DNA from: Macropodus opercularis
Lineage: Eukaryota > Chordata > Actinopteri > Anabantiformes > Osphronemidae
Assembly (NCBI GenBank): GCA_030770545.1
Contig: CM061105.1
Location: 2,649,001 to 2,713,000 of the forward strand
Direction of reading: 5' to 3'
Length of the DNA stretch: 64,000 bases
Position numbers and translations under genes: made by a program. Under the pieces are notes generated by a model. The model did no database searches and was not told the DNA's origin. It saw only the letters and a list, made by a program, of their open reading frames with translations. This document shows positions 33,124 to 47,200 of the stretch, in pieces (positions within the stretch are counted from its first letter, which is position 1; every line of letters begins with the position of its first letter).

Positions 33124-35282
33124 TTAATGCAAGCAATGGCAATGAAGTTTTTGTGCTAGATATGATCCAAATACATCCCTGAAGAAGGCAAACGCCTTTA
33201 AAATGCTTTGAAATCACTTTGACAAAAGTAGTGTTCTTTGGTCTGAAATGCACAGAACAGGCCATTCTAAGCGTTTTCCCACTGTTTCCAGCCCAAGTGA
33301 TTCTTTAAGCTGCTGCATCTTAATGCAAACAATGGCAATGAAGTTTTTGTGCTAGACATGATCTAAATACATCCCTGAAGAAGGCAAACACCTTTAAAAT
33401 GCATTTAAATCACTTTAACCAAAGAAGTGTTCTTTGGCATCAAATGCACAGAACAGGCCATTCTAAGCGTTTTCCCACTGTTTCCAGCCCAAGTGATTCT
33501 TTAAGCTGCTGCATCTTAATGCAAGCAATGGCAATAAAGTTTTTGTGTTAGATATGTTCCAAATACATCCCTGAAGAAGGCAAACACATTTTAAAATGCT
33601 TTGAAATCACTTTGACAAAAGTAGTGTGCCTTGGTCTAAAATGCACAGAACAGGCCATTCTAAGCGTTTTCGCACTGTTTCCAGCCTCAGTATTTCTTTA
33701 AGCTGCTGCATCTTAATTCAAGCAATAGCAATGAAGGTTTTGTGCTAGAAATGATCCAAATACATCCCTGAAGAAGGCAAACACCTTTTAAATGCTTTGA
33801 AATCACTTTAACCAAAGTAGTGTTCTTTGGCATCAAATGCACAGAACAGGCCATTCTAAGCGTTTTCGCACTGTTTCCAGCCTCAGTATTTCTTTAAGCT
33901 GCTGCATCTTAATGCAAACAATGGCAATGAAGTTTTTGTGCTAGATATGATCCAAATACATCCCTGAAGAAGGCAAACACCTTTAAAATGCTTTGAAATC
34001 ACTTTGACAAAAGTAGTGTTCTTTGGTCTGAAATGCACAGAACAGGCCATTAAGCGTTTTCGCACTGTTTCCAGCCCAAGTGATTCTTTAAGCTGCTGCA
34101 TATTAATGCAAGCAGTGGCAATGAAGTTTTTGTGCTAGATATGATCCAAATACATCCCTGAAGAAGGCAAACACCTTTAAAATGCATTTAAATCACTTTG
34201 TTCAAAGTACTGTTCTTTTGGTCTGAAATGCACAGAACAGGCCATTCTAAGCGTTTTCCCACTGTTTCCAGCCCAAGTGATTCTTTAAGCTGCTGCATCT
34301 TAATGCAAAAAATGGCAATGAAGTTTTTGTGTTAGATATGTTCCAAATACATCCCTGAAGAAGGCAAACACCTTTAAAATGCTTTGAAATCACTTTAACC
34401 AAAGTAGTGTTCTTTGGCATCAAATGCACAGAACAGGCCATTCTAAGCGTTTTCGCACTGTTTCCAGCTTCAGTATTTCTTTAAGCTGCTGCATCTTAAT
34501 GCAAGCAATGGCAATGAAGTTTTTGTGCTAGATATGATCCAAATACATCCCTGAAGAAGGCAAACGCCTTTAAAATGCTTTGAAATCACTTTGACAAAAG
34601 TAGTGTTCTTTGGTCTGAAATGCACAGAACAGGCCATTCTAAGCGTTTTCCCACTGTTTCCAGCCCAAGTGATTCTTTAAGCTGCTGCATCTTAATGCAA
34701 ACAATGGCAATGAAGTTTTTGTGCTAGACATGATCTAAATACATCCCTGAAGAAGGCAAACACCTTTAAAATGCATTTAAATCACTTTAACCAAAGAAGT
34801 GTTCTTTGGCATCAAATGCACAGAACAGGCCATTCTAAGCGTTTTCCCACTGTTTCCAGCCCAAGTGATTCTTTAAGCTGCTGCATCTTAATGCAAGCAA
34901 TGGCAATAAAGTTTTTGTGTTAGATATGTTCCAAATACATCCCTGAAGAAGGCAAACACATTTTAAAATGCTTTGAAATCACTTTGACAAAAGTAGTGTG
35001 CCTTGGTCTAAAATGCACAGAACAGGCCATTCTAAGCGTTTTCGCACTGTTTCCAGCCTCAGTATTTCTTTAAGCTGCTGCATCTTAATTCAAGCAATAG
35101 CAATGAAGGTTTTGTGCTAGAAATGATCCAAATACATCCCTGAAGAAGGCAAACACCTTTTAAATGCTTTGAAATCACTTTAACCAAAGTAGTGTTCTTT
35201 GGCATCAAATGCACAGAACAGGCCATTCTAAGCGTTTTCGCACTGTTTCCAGCCTCAGTATTTCTTTAAGCTGCTGCATCTT
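31752..35282 (+). repeat. 1372-bp heptamer HOR, about 2.6 tandem copies
   Basis: Period 1372 (7 x 196). Copy 1 is about 31752-33123, copy 2 about 33124-34495, and copy 3 about 34496-35282 (partial). The marker GGCAAACGCC lies near 31817, 33189 and 34561, and GTGCTAGACATG follows at the same spacing. CAAAGAAGTG, GGCAATAAAG and CACATTTTAAAATGC follow in each. Copies 2 and 3 share GTGCCTTGG (near 33627 and 34999), where copy 1 has GTGCTTTGG. They are therefore closer to each other than to copy 1. Copy 1 also differs in the CTTAAGTC / CCCTTAAGCAGG / AATGACTTTAACC monomers near 32340-32430. Confidence 0.9.
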
Positions 35283-38200
35283 AATTCAAGCAATAGCAAT
35301 GAAGGTTTTGTGCTAGAAATGATCCAAATACATCCCTGAAGAAGGCAAACACCTTTTAAATGCTTTGAAATCACTTTGACAAAAGTAGTGTCCTTTTGGT
35401 CTGAAATGCACAGAACAGGCCATTAAGCGTTTTCGCACTGTTTCCAGCCAAAGTGGTTCTTTAAGCTGCTGCATCTTAATGCAAACAATGGCAATGAAGT
35501 TTTTGTGCTAGATAGGATCTAAATACATCCCTGAAGACGACAAACACCTTTAAAATGCTTTGAAATCACTTTGACAAAAGTAGTGTTCTTTGGTCTGAAA
35601 TGCACAGAACAGGCCATTAAGCGTTTTCGCACTGTTTCCAGCCCAAGTGATTCTTTAAGCTGCTGCATATTAATGCAAGCAGTGGCAATGAAGTTTTTGT
35701 GCTAGATATGATCCAAATACATCCCTGAAGAAGGCAAACACCTTTAAAATGCATTTAAATCACTTTGTTCAAAGTACTGTTCTTTTGGTCTGAAATGCAC
35801 AGAACAGGCCATTCTAAGCGTTTTCGCACTGTTTCCAGCCTCAGTATTTCTTTAAGCTGCTGCATCTTAATTCAAGCAATAGCAATGAAGGTTTTGTGCT
35901 AGAAATGATCCAAATACATCCCTGAACAAGGCAAACACCTTTAAAATGCATTTAAATCACTTTAACCAAAGTAGTGTTCTTTGGCATCAAATGCACAGAA
36001 CAGGCCATTCTAAGCGTTTTCACACTGTTTCCAGCCCAAGTGATTCTTTAAGCTGCTGCATCTTAATGCAAACAATGGCAATGAAGTTTTTGTGCTAGAT
36101 ATGATCCAAATACATCCCTGAAGAAGGCAAACACCTTTAAAATGCTTTGAAATCACTTTGACAAAAGTAGTGTGCTTTGGTCTAAAATGCACAGAACAGG
36201 CCATTCTAAGCGTTTTCGCACTGTTTCCAGCCTCAGTATTTCTTTAAGCTGCTGCATCTTAATTCAAGCAATAGCAATGAAGATTTTGTGCTAGAAATGA
36301 TCCAAATACATCCCTTAAGCAGGCAAACACCTTTAAAATGCATTTAAATGACTTTAACCAAAGTAGTGTTCTTTGGCATCAAATGCACAGAACAGGCCAT
36401 TCTAAGCGTTTTCGCACTGTTTCCAGCTTCAGTATTTCTTTAAGCTGCTGCATCTTAATGCAAACAATGGCAATGAAGTTTTTGTGCTAGATATGTTCCA
36501 AATACATCCCTGAAGAAGGCAAGCACCTTTAAAATGCTTTGAAATCACTTTGACAAAAGTAGTGTCCTTATGGTCTGAACAGGCCATTCTAAGCGTTTTC
36601 GCACTGTTTCCAGCCTCAGTATTTCTTTAAGCTGCTGCATCTTAATTCAAGCAATAGCAATGAAGGTTTTGTGCTAGAAATGATCCAAATACATCCCTGA
36701 AGAAGGCAAACACCTTTAAAATGCTTTGAAATCACTTTGACAAAAGTAGTGTCCTTTTGGTCTGAAATGCACAGAACAGGCCATTAAGCGTTTTCGCACT
36801 GTTTCCAGCCAAAGTGGTTCTTTAAGCTGCTGCATCTTAATGCAAGCAGTGGCAATGAAGTTTTTGTGCTAGATATGATCCAAATACATCCCTGAAGAAG
36901 GCAAACACCTTTAAAATGCTTTGAAATCACTTTAACCAAAGTAGTGTTCTTTGGCATCAAATGCACAGAACAGGCCATTCTAAGCGTTTTCGCACTGTTT
37001 CCAGCCTCAGTATTTCTTTAAGCTGCTGCATCTTAGTTCAAGCAATAGCAATGAAGGTTGTGTGCTAGAAATGATCCAAATACATCCCTGAAGACGGCAA
37101 ACACCTTTAAAATGCATTTAAATCACTTTTACTAAAGTAGTGTTCTTTGGCATCAAATGCACAGAACAGGCCATTCTAAGCGTTTTCGCACTGTTTCGAG
37201 CCTCAGTATTTCTTTAAGCTGCTGCATATTAATGCAAGCAGTGGCAATGAAGTTTTTGTGCTAGATATGATCCAAATACATCCCTGAAGAAGGCAAACAC
37301 CTTTAAAATGCATTTAAATCACTTTGACAAAAGTAGTGTTCTTTGGTCTGAAATGCACAGAACAGGCCATTCTAAGCGTTTTCCCACTGTTTCCAGCCCA
37401 AGTGATTCTTTAAGCTGCTGCATCTTAATGCAAACAATGGCAATGAAGTTTTTGTGCTAGATATGATCTAAATACATCCCTGAAGAAGGCAAACACCTTT
37501 AAAATGCTTTGAAATCACTTTGACAAAAGTAGTGTCCTTTTGGTCTGAAATGCACAGAACAGGCCATTAAGCGTTTTCGCACTGTTTCCAGCCAAAGTGA
37601 TTCTTTAAGCTGCTGCATCTTAATGCAAACAATGGCAATGAAGTTTTTGTGCTAGATATGATCTAAATACATCCCTGAAGACGACAAACACCTTTAAAAT
37701 GCTTTGAAATCACTTTGACAAAAGTAGTGTTCTTTGGTCTGAAATGCACAGAACAGGCCATTAAGCGTTTTCGCACTGTTTCCAGCCCAAGTGATTCTTT
37801 AAGCTGCTGCATCTTAATGCAAACAATGGCAATGAAGTTTTTGTGCTAGATATGATCTAAATACATCCCCGAAGAAGGCAAACACCTTTAAAATGCATTT
37901 AAATCACTTTGTTCAAAGTACTGTTCTTTTGGTCTGAAATGCACAGAACAGGCCATTCTAAGCGTTTTCGCACTGTTTCCAGCCTCAGTATTTCTTTAAG
38001 CTGCTGCATCTTAATGCAAACAATGGCAATGAAGTTTTTGTGCTAGATATGATCTAAATACATCCCTGAAGACGGCAAACACCTTTAAAATGCATTTAAA
38101 TCACTTTAACCAAAGTAGTGTTCTTTGGCATCAAATGCACAGAACAGGCCATTCTAAGCGTTTTCGCACTGTTTCCAGCCTCAGTATTTCTTTAAGCTGC

Positions 38201-38340
38201 TGCATCTTAGTTCAAGCAATAGCAATGAAGGTTGTGTGCTAGAAATGATCCAAATACATCCCTGAAGAAGGCAAACACCTTTAAAATGCATTTAAATCAC
38301 TTTTACTAAAGTAGTGTTCTTTGGCATCAAATGCACAGAA
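35283..38340 (+). repeat. Mosaic region rich in CCAGCC(A/C)AAGTG monomers
   Basis: About 35283-36340 is the counterpart of 62.35-63.81 kb. It includes the private GTGCTAGATAGGATC with GAAGACGAC (35505) and GCGTTTTCACACTG (36014). Units lacking CT (GGCCATTAAGCG) are concentrated here (35422, 35606, 36781, 37565, 37760). About 37.81-38.17 kb resembles 60.39-60.75 kb (shift 22582), with GTTCAAAGTACTG, TGATCTAAATAC and GAAGACGGC. No gene is visible. Confidence 0.75.
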
Positions 38341-39807
38341 CAGGCCATTCTAAGCGTTTTCGCACTGTTTCCAGCTTCAGTATTTCTTTAAGCTGCTGCA
38401 TATTAATGCAAGCAGTGGCAATGAAGTTTTTGTGCTAGATATGTTCCAAATACATCCCTGAAGCAGGCAAACACCTTTAAAATGCTTTGAAATCACTTTG
38501 ACAAAAGTAGTGTCCTTATGGTCTGAACAGGCCATTCTAAGCGTTTTCGCACTGTTTCCAGCCTCAGTATTTCTTTAAGCTGCTGCATCTTAATGCAAAC
38601 AATGGCAATGAAGTTTTTGTGCTAGATATGTTCCAAATACATTCCTGAAGAAGGCAAACACCTTTAAAATGCTTTGAAATCACTTTGACAAAAGTAGTGT
38701 GCTTTGGTCTAAAATGCACAGAACAGGCCATTCTAAGCGTTTTCGCACTGTTTCCATTCTCAGTATTTCTTTAAGCTGCTGCATCTTAGTTCAAGCAATA
38801 GCAATGAAGGTTTTGTGCTAGAAATGATCCAAATACATCCCTGAACAAAGCAAACACCTTTAAAATGCATTTAAATCACTTTAACTAAAGTAGTGTTCTT
38901 TGGCATCAAATGCACAGAACAGGCCATTCTAAGCGTTTTCGCACTGTTTTCAGCCTCAGTATTTCCTTAAGCTGCTTCATCTTAATGCAAACAATGGCAA
39001 TGAAGTTTTTGTGCTAGATATGTTCCAAATACATCCCTGAAGAAGGCAAGCACCTTTAAAATGCTTTGAAATCACTTTGACAAACGTAGTGTTCTTTGGT
39101 CTAAAATGCACAGAACAGGCCATTCTAAGCGTTTTCGCACTGTTTCCAGCCTCAGTATTTCTTTAAGCTGCTGCATCTTAATGCAAGCAATGGCAATGAA
39201 GTTTTTGTGTTAGATATGTTCCAAATACATCCCTGAAGCAGGCAAACACCTTTAAAATGCTTTGAAATCACTTTGACAAAAGTAGTGTTCTTTGGTCTGA
39301 AATGCACAGAAAAGGCCATTCTAAGCGTTTTCGCACTGTTTCCAGCCTCAGTATTTCTTTAGGCTGCTGCATCTTAATGCAAACAATGGCAATGAAGTTT
39401 TTGTGCTAGATATGTTCCAAATACATTCCTGAAGAAGGCTAACACCTTTAAAATGCTTTAAAATCACTTTGACAAAAGTAGTGTGCTTTGGTCTAAAATG
39501 CACAGAACAGGCCATTCTAAGCGTTTTTGCACTGTTTCCATTCTCAGTATTTCTTTAAGCTGCTGCATCTTAGTTCAAGCAATAGCAATGAAGGTTTTGT
39601 GCTAAAAATGATCCAAATACATCCCTGAAGCAGGCAAACACCTTTAAAATGCATTTAAATCACTTTAACCAAAGTAGTGTTCTTTGGCATCAAATGCACA
39701 GAACAGGCCATTCTAAGCGTTTTCGCACTGTTTCCAGCCTCAGTATTTCTTTAAGCTGCTGCACCTTAATGCAAGCAATGGCAATGAAGTTTTTGTGCTA
39801 GATATGA
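38341..39807 (+). repeat. Segment shared with 22-23.2 kb and 19.8-20.4 kb
   Basis: Begins with the CCAGCTTCAG / short / GTGCTTTGG / CCATTCTCAG cassette, then GAACAAAGC and GTTTTCAGCC units. A private CTGCTTCATC stands near 38974. From 38811 it follows 22046 (shift 16765), and from 39247 also 19757 (shift 19490). This shows that two earlier segments had already shared the TTTAGGCTGC to CCCTGGAGAAGG run. No gene is visible. Confidence 0.82.
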
Positions 39808-42800
39808 TCCAAATACATCCCTGGAGAAGGCAAACACCTTTAAAATGCTTTGAATTCACTTTGACAAAAGTAGTGTCCTTATGGTCTGAACAGTCCATTC
39901 TAAGCGTTTTCGCACTGTTTCCAGCCTCAGTATTTCTTTAAGCTGCTGCATCTTAATTCAAGCAATAGCAATGAAGGTTTTGTGCCAGATATGATCCAAA
40001 TACATCCCTGAAGAAGGCAAACACCTTTTAAATGCTTTGAAATCACTTTGACAAAAGTAGTGTCCTTATGGTATGAAATGCACAGAACAGGCCATTAAGC
40101 ATTTTCGCACTGTTTCCAGCCAAAGTGATTCTTTAAGCTGCTGCATCTTAATGCAAACAATGGCAATGAAGTTTTTATGCTAGATATGTTCCAAATACAT
40201 TCCTGAAGAAGGCTAACACCTTTAAAATGCTTTGAAATCACTTTGACAAAAGTAGTGTGCTTTGGTCTAAAATGCACAGAACAGGCCATTCTAAGCGTTT
40301 TCGCACTGTTTCCAGCCTCAGTATTTCTTTAAGCTGCTGCATCTTAATGCAAACAATGGCAATGAAGTTTTTGTGCTAGATATGATCCAAATACATCCCT
40401 GAAGAAGGCAAACACCTTTAAAATGCATTTAAATCACTTTTACTAAAGTAGTGTTCTTTGGCATCAAATGCACAGAACAGGCCATTCTAAGCGTTTTCGC
40501 ACTGTTTCCAGCCTCAGTATTTCTTTAAGCTGCTGCATCTTAGTTCAAGCAATAGCAATGAAGGTTGTGTGCTAGAAATGATCCAAATACATCCCTGAAG
40601 AAGGCAAACACCTTTAAAATGCATTTAAATCACTTTTACTAAAGTAGTGTTCTTTGGCATCAAATGCACAGAACAGGCCATTCTAAGCGTTTTCGCACTG
40701 TTTCGAGCCTCAGTATTTCTTTAAGCTGCTACATATTAATGCAAGCAGTGGCAATGAAGTTTTTGTGCTAGATATGATCCAAATACATCCCTGAAGAAGG
40801 CAAACACCTTTAAAATGCATTTAAATCACTTTGACAAAAGTAGTGTTCTTTGGTCTGAAATGCACAGAACAGGCCATTCTAAGCGTTTTCGCACTGTTTC
40901 CAGCCTCAGTATTTCTTTAAGCTGCTGCACCTTAATGCAAGCAATGGCAATGAAGTTTTTGTGCTAGATATGATCCAAATACATCTCTGAAGAAGGAAAA
41001 CACCTTTAAAATGCATTTAAATCACTTTGACAAAAGTAGTGTTCTTTGGTCTGAAATGCACAGAACAGGCCATTCTAAGCGTTTTCGCACTGTTTCCAGC
41101 CTCAGTATTTCTTTAAGCTGCTGCATCTTAAGTCAAGCAATAGCAATGAAGGTTTTGTGCTAGATATGATCCAAATACATCCCTGAAGAAGGCTAACACC
41201 TTTAAAATGCTTTGAAATCACTTTAACCAAAGTAGTGTTCTTTGACATCAAATGCACAGAACAGGCCATTCTAAGCGTTTTCGCACTGTTTCCAGCTTCA
41301 GTATTTCTTTAAGCTGCTGCATATTAATGCAAGCAGTGGCAATGAAGTTTTTGTGCTAGATATGTTCCAAATACATCCCTGAAGCAGGCAAACACCTTTA
41401 AAATGCTTTGAAATCACTTTGACAAAAGTAGTGTCCTTATGGTCTGAACAGGCCATTCTAAGCGTTTTCGCACTGTTTCCAGCCTCAGTATTTCTTTAAG
41501 CTGCTGCATCTTAATGCAAACAATGGCAATGAAGTTTTTGTGCTAGATATGTTCCAAATACATTCCTGAAGAAGGCAAACACCTTTAAAATGCTTTGAAA
41601 TCACTTTGACAAAAGTAGTGTGCTTTGGTCTAAAATGCACAGAACAGGCCATTCTAAGCGTTTTCGCACTGTTTCCATTCTCAGTATTTCTTTAAGCTGC
41701 TGCATCTTAGTTCAAGCAATAGCAATGAAGGTTTTGTGCTAGAAATGATCCAAATACATCCCTGAACAAAGCAAACACCTTTAAAATGCATTTAAATCAC
41801 TTTAACTAAAGTAGTGTTCTTTGGCATCAAATGCACAGAACAGGCCATTCTAAGCGTTTTCGCACTGTTTTCAGCCTCAGTATTTCCTTAAGCTGCTGCA
41901 TCTTAATGCAAACAATGGCAATGAAGTTTTTGTGCTAGATATGTTCCAAATACATCCCTGAAGAAGGCAAGCACCTTTAAAATGCTTTGAAATCACTTTG
42001 AAAAAACGTAGTGTTCTTTGGTCTAAAATGCACAGAACAGGCCATTCTAAGCGTTTTCGCACTGTTTCCAGCCTCAGTATTTCTTTAAGCTGCTGCATCT
42101 TAATGCAAGCAATAGCAATGAAGTTTTTGTGTTAGATATGTTCCAAATACATCCCTGAAGCAGGCAAACACCTTTAAAATGCTTTGAAATCACTTTGACA
42201 AAAGTAGTGTCCTTATGGTCTGAACAGGCCATTCTAAGCGTTTTCGCACTGTTTCCAGCCTCAGTATTTCTTTAAGCTGCTGCATCTTAATGCAAACAAT
42301 GGCAATGAAGTTTTTGTGCTAGATATGTTCCAAATACATTCCTGAAGAAGGCAAACACCTTTAAAATGCTTTGAAATCACTTTGACAAAAGTAGTGTGCT
42401 TTGGTCTAAAATGCACAGAACAGGCCATTTTAAGCGTTTTCGCACTGTTTCCAGCCTCAGTATTTCTTTAAGCTGCTGCATCTTAGTTCAAGCAATAGCA
42501 ATGAAGGTTGTGTGCTAGAAATGATCCAAATACATCCCTGAAGACGGCAAACACCTTTAAAATGCATTTAAATCACTTTAACCAAAGTAGTGTTCTTTGG
42601 CATCAAATGCACAGAACAGGCCATTCTAAGCGTATTCGCACTGTTTCCAGCCTCAGTATTTCTTTAAGCTGCTGCATCTTAATGCAAGCAGTGGCAATGA
42701 AGTTTTTGTGCTAGATATGATCCAAATACAGCCCTGAAGAAGGCAAACACCTTTAAAATGCATTTAAATCACTTTGACAAAAGTAGTGTTCTTTGGTCTG

Positions 42801-44279
42801 AAATGCACAGAACAGGCCATTCTAAGCGCTTTTCCACTGTTTCCAGCCCAAGTGATTCTTTAAGCTGCTGCATCTTCATGCAAACAATGGCAATGAAGTT
42901 TTTGTGCTAGATATGATCTAAATACATTCCTGAAGAAGGCAAACACCTTTAAAATGCTTTGAAATCACTTTGACAAAAGTAGTGTGCTTTGGTCTAAAAT
43001 GCACAGAACAGGCCATTCTAAGCGTTTTCGCACTGTTTCCATTCTCAGTATTTCTTTAAGCTGCTGCATCTTAGTTCAAGCAATAGCAATGAAGGTTTTG
43101 TGCTAGAAATGATCCAAATACATCCCTGAAGCAGGCAAACACCTTTAAAATGCATTTAAATCACTTTAACCAAAGTAGTGTTCTTTGGCATCAAATGCAC
43201 AGAACAGGCCATTCTAAGCGTTTTCGCACTGTTTCCAGCTTCAGTATTTCTTTAAGCTGCTGCATCTTAATGCAAACAATGGCAATGAAGTTTTTGTGCT
43301 AGATATGTTCCAAATACATTCCTGAAGCAGGCAAACACCTTTAAAATGCTTTGAAATCACTTTGACAAAAGTAGTGTGCTTTGGTCTAAAATGCACAGAA
43401 CAGGCCATTCTAAGCGTTTTCGCACTGTTTCCATTCTCAGTATTTCTTTAAGCTGCTGCATCTTAGTTCAAGCAATAGCAATGAAGGTTTTGTGCTAGAA
43501 ATGATCCAAATACATCCCTGAAGCAGGCAAACACCTTTAAAATGCATTTAAATCACTTTAACCAAAGTAGTGTTCTTTGGCATCAAATGCACAGAACAGG
43601 CCATTCTAAGCGTTTTCGCACTGTTTCCAGCTTCAGTATTTCTTTAAGCTGCTGCATCTTAATGCAAACAATGGCAATGAAGTTTTTGTGCTAGATATGT
43701 TCCAAATACATCCCTGAAGAAGGCAAGCACCTTTAAAATGCTTTGAAATCACTTTGACAAAAGTAGTGTCCTTATGGTCTGAACAGGCCATTCTAAGCGT
43801 TTTCGCACTGTTTCCAGCCTCAGTATTTCTTTAAGCTGCTGCATCTTAATGCAAACAATGGCAATGAAGTTTTTGTGCTAGATATGTTCCAAATACATTC
43901 CTGAAGCAGGCAAACACCTTTAAAATGCTTTGAAATCACTTTGACAAAAGTAGTGTGCTTTGGTCTAAAATGCACAGAACAGGCCATTCTAAGCGTTTTC
44001 GCACTGTTTCCATTCTCAGTATTTCTTTAAGCTGCTGCATCTTAGTTCAAGCAATAGCAATGAAGGTTTTGTGCTAGAAATGATCCAAATACATCCCTGA
44101 AGCAGGCAAACACCTTTAAAATGCATTTAAATCACTTTAACCAAAGTAGTGTTCTTTGGCATCAAATGCACAGAACAGGCCATTCTAAGCGTTTTCGCAC
44201 TGTTTCCAGCTTCAGTATTTCTTTAAGCTGCTGCATCTTAATGCAAACAATGGCAATGAAGTTTTTGTGCTAGATATGT
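39808..44279 (+). repeat. 4472-bp HOR, copy A (about 23 monomers)
   Basis: Repeats at 44280-48751 with a constant shift of 4472. The length fits 19 units of 196 and four of 187 bp, with small compensating indels. Private markers shared by both copies are GTTTTTATGCTAG (near 40171 and 44643), TTTGAAAAAACGTAG (near 41997 and 46469), GCAAGCAATAGC (near 42105), GGCCATTTTAAGCG (near 42423 and 46895) and GCGCTTTTCCACTG (near 42828). The only clear early difference is AAGCATTTTCGC at 40098, where copy B keeps AAGCGTTTTCGC. Confidence 0.92.
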
Positions 44280-44290
44280 TCCAAATACAT
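42927..44290 (+). repeat. Nested small HOR inside the 4472-bp unit (392 and 579 bp steps)
   Basis: The motif ACATTCCTGAAG leading to GTGCTTTGG, CCATTCTCAG, CTTAGTTC, GAAGCAGG, AACCAAAG, CCAGCTTCAG recurs with the TTCCTGAAG landmark at 42927, 43319 and 43898. The steps are 392 (2 x 196) and 579 (196+196+187). The second and third have the hybrid CATTCCTGAAGCAGG instead of CATTCCTGAAGAAGG. The same three positions occur in the second 4472-bp copy at 47399, 47791 and 48370, so this small expansion predates the large duplication. Confidence 0.85.
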
Positions 44291-47200
44291 CCCTGGAGAA
44301 GGCAAACACCTTTAAAATGCTTTGAATTCACTTTGACAAAAGTAGTGTCCTTATGGTCTGAACAGTCCATTCTAAGCGTTTTCGCACTGTTTCCAGCCTC
44401 AGTATTTCTTTAAGCTGCTGCATCTTAATTCAAGCAATAGCAATGAAGGTTTTGTGCCAGATATGATCCAAATACATCCCTGAAGAAGGCAAACACCTTT
44501 TAAATGCTTTGAAATCACTTTGACAAAAGTAGTGTCCTTATGGTATGAAATGCACAGAACAGGCCATTAAGCGTTTTCGCACTGTTTCCAGCCAAAGTGA
44601 TTCTTTAAGCTGCTGCATCTTAATGCAAACAATGGCAATGAAGTTTTTATGCTAGATATGTTCCAAATACATTCCTGAAGAAGGCTAACACCTTTAAAAT
44701 GCTTTGAAATCACTTTGACAAAAGTAGTGTGCTTTGGTCTAAAATGCACAGAACAGGCCATTCTAAGCGTTTTCGCACTGTTTCCAGCCTCAGTATTTCT
44801 TTAAGCTGCTGCATCTTAATGCAAACAATGGCAATGAAGTTTTTGTGCTAGATATGATCCAAATACATCCCTGAAGAAGGCAAACACCTTTAAAATGCAT
44901 TTAAATCACTTTTACTAAAGTAGTGTTCTTTGGCATCAAATGCACAGAACAGGCCATTCTAAGCGTTTTCGCACTGTTTCCAGCCTCAGTATTTCTTTAA
45001 GCTGCTGCATCTTAGTTCAAGCAATAGCAATGAAGGTTGTGTGCTAGAAATGATCCAAATACATCCCTGAAGAAGGCAAACACCTTTAAAATGCATTTAA
45101 ATCACTTTTACTAAAGTAGTGTTCTTTGGCATCAAATGCACAGAACAGGCCATTCTAAGCGTTTTCGCACTGTTTCGAGCCTCAGTATTTCTTTAAGCTG
45201 CTACATATTAATGCAAGCAGTGGCAATGAAGTTTTTGTGCTAGATATGATCCAAATACATCCCTGAAGAAGGCAAACACCTTTAAAATGCATTTAAATCA
45301 CTTTGACAAAAGTAGTGTTCTTTGGTCTGAAATGCACAGAACAGGCCATTCTAAGCGTTTTCGCACTGTTTCCAGCCTCAGTATTTCTTTAAGCTGCTGC
45401 ACCTTAATGCAAGCAATGGCAATGAAGTTTTTGTGCTAGATATGATCCAAATACATCTCTGAAGAAGGAAAACACCTTTAAAATGCATTTAAATCACTTT
45501 GACAAAAGTAGTGTTCTTTGGTCTGAAATGCACAGAACAGGCCATTCTAAGCGTTTTCGCACTGTTTCCAGCCTCAGTATTTCTTTAAGCTGCTGCATCT
45601 TAAGTCAAGCAATAGCAATGAAGGTTTTGTGCTAGATATGATCCAAATACATCCCTGAAGAAGGCTAACACCTTTAAAATGCTTTGAAATCACTTTAACC
45701 AAAGTAGTGTTCTTTGACATCAAATGCACAGAACAGGCCATTCTAAGCGTTTTCGCACTGTTTCCAGCTTCAGTATTTCTTTAAGCTGCTGCATATTAAT
45801 GCAAGCAGTGGCAATGAAGTTTTTGTGCTAGATATGTTCCAAATACATCCCTGAAGCAGGCAAACACCTTTAAAATGCTTTGAAATCACTTTGACAAAAG
45901 TAGTGTCCTTATGGTCTGAACAGGCCATTCTAAGCGTTTTCGCACTGTTTCCAGCCTCAGTATTTCTTTAAGCTGCTGCATCTTAATGCAAACAATGGCA
46001 ATGAAGTTTTTGTGCTAGATATGTTCCAAATACATTCCTGAAGAAGGCAAACACCTTTAAAATGCTTTGAAATCACTTTGACAAAAGTAGTGTGCTTTGG
46101 TCTAAAATGCACAGAACAGGCCATTCTAAGCGTTTTCGCACTGTTTCCATTCTCAGTATTTCTTTAAGCTGCTGCATCTTAGTTCAAGCAATAGCAATGA
46201 AGGTTTTGTGCTAGAAATGATCCAAATACATCCCTGAACAAAGCAAACACCTTTAAAATGCATTTAAATCACTTTAACTAAAGTAGTGTTCTTTGGCATC
46301 AAATGCACAGAACAGGCCATTCTAAGCGTTTTCGCACTGTTTTCAGCCTCAGTATTTCCTTAAGCTGCTGCATCTTAATGCAAACAATGGCAATGAAGTT
46401 TTTGTGCTAGATATGTTCCAAATACATCCCTGAAGAAGGCAAGCACCTTTAAAATGCTTTGAAATCACTTTGAAAAAACGTAGTGTTCTTTGGTCTAAAA
46501 TGCACAGAACAGGCCATTCTAAGCGTTTTCGCACTGTTTCCAGCCTCAGTATTTCTTTAAGCTGCTGCATCTTAATGCAAGCAATAGCAATGAAGTTTTT
46601 GTGTTAGATATGTTCCAAATACATCCCTGAAGCAGGCAAACACCTTTAAAATGCTTTGAAATCACTTTGACAAAAGTAGTGTCCTTATGGTCTGAACAGG
46701 CCATTCTAAGCGTTTTCGCACTGTTTCCAGCCTCAGTATTTCTTTAAGCTGCTGCATCTTAATGCAAACAATGGCAATGAAGTTTTTGTGCTAGATATGT
46801 TCCAAATACATTCCTGAAGAAGGCAAACACCTTTAAAATGCTTTGAAATCACTTTGACAAAAGTAGTGTGCTTTGGTCTAAAATGCACAGAACAGGCCAT
46901 TTTAAGCGTTTTCGCACTGTTTCCAGCCTCAGTATTTCTTTAAGCTGCTGCATCTTAGTTCAAGCAATAGCAATGAAGGTTGTGTGCTAGAAATGATCCA
47001 AATACATCCCTGAAGACGGCAAACACCTTTAAAATGCATTTAAATCACTTTAACCAAAGTAGTGTTCTTTGGCATCAAATGCACAGAACAGGCCATTCTA
47101 AGCGTATTCGCACTGTTTCCAGCCTCAGTATTTCTTTAAGCTGCTGCATCTTAATGCAAGCAGTGGCAATGAAGTTTTTGTGCTAGATATGATCCAAATA

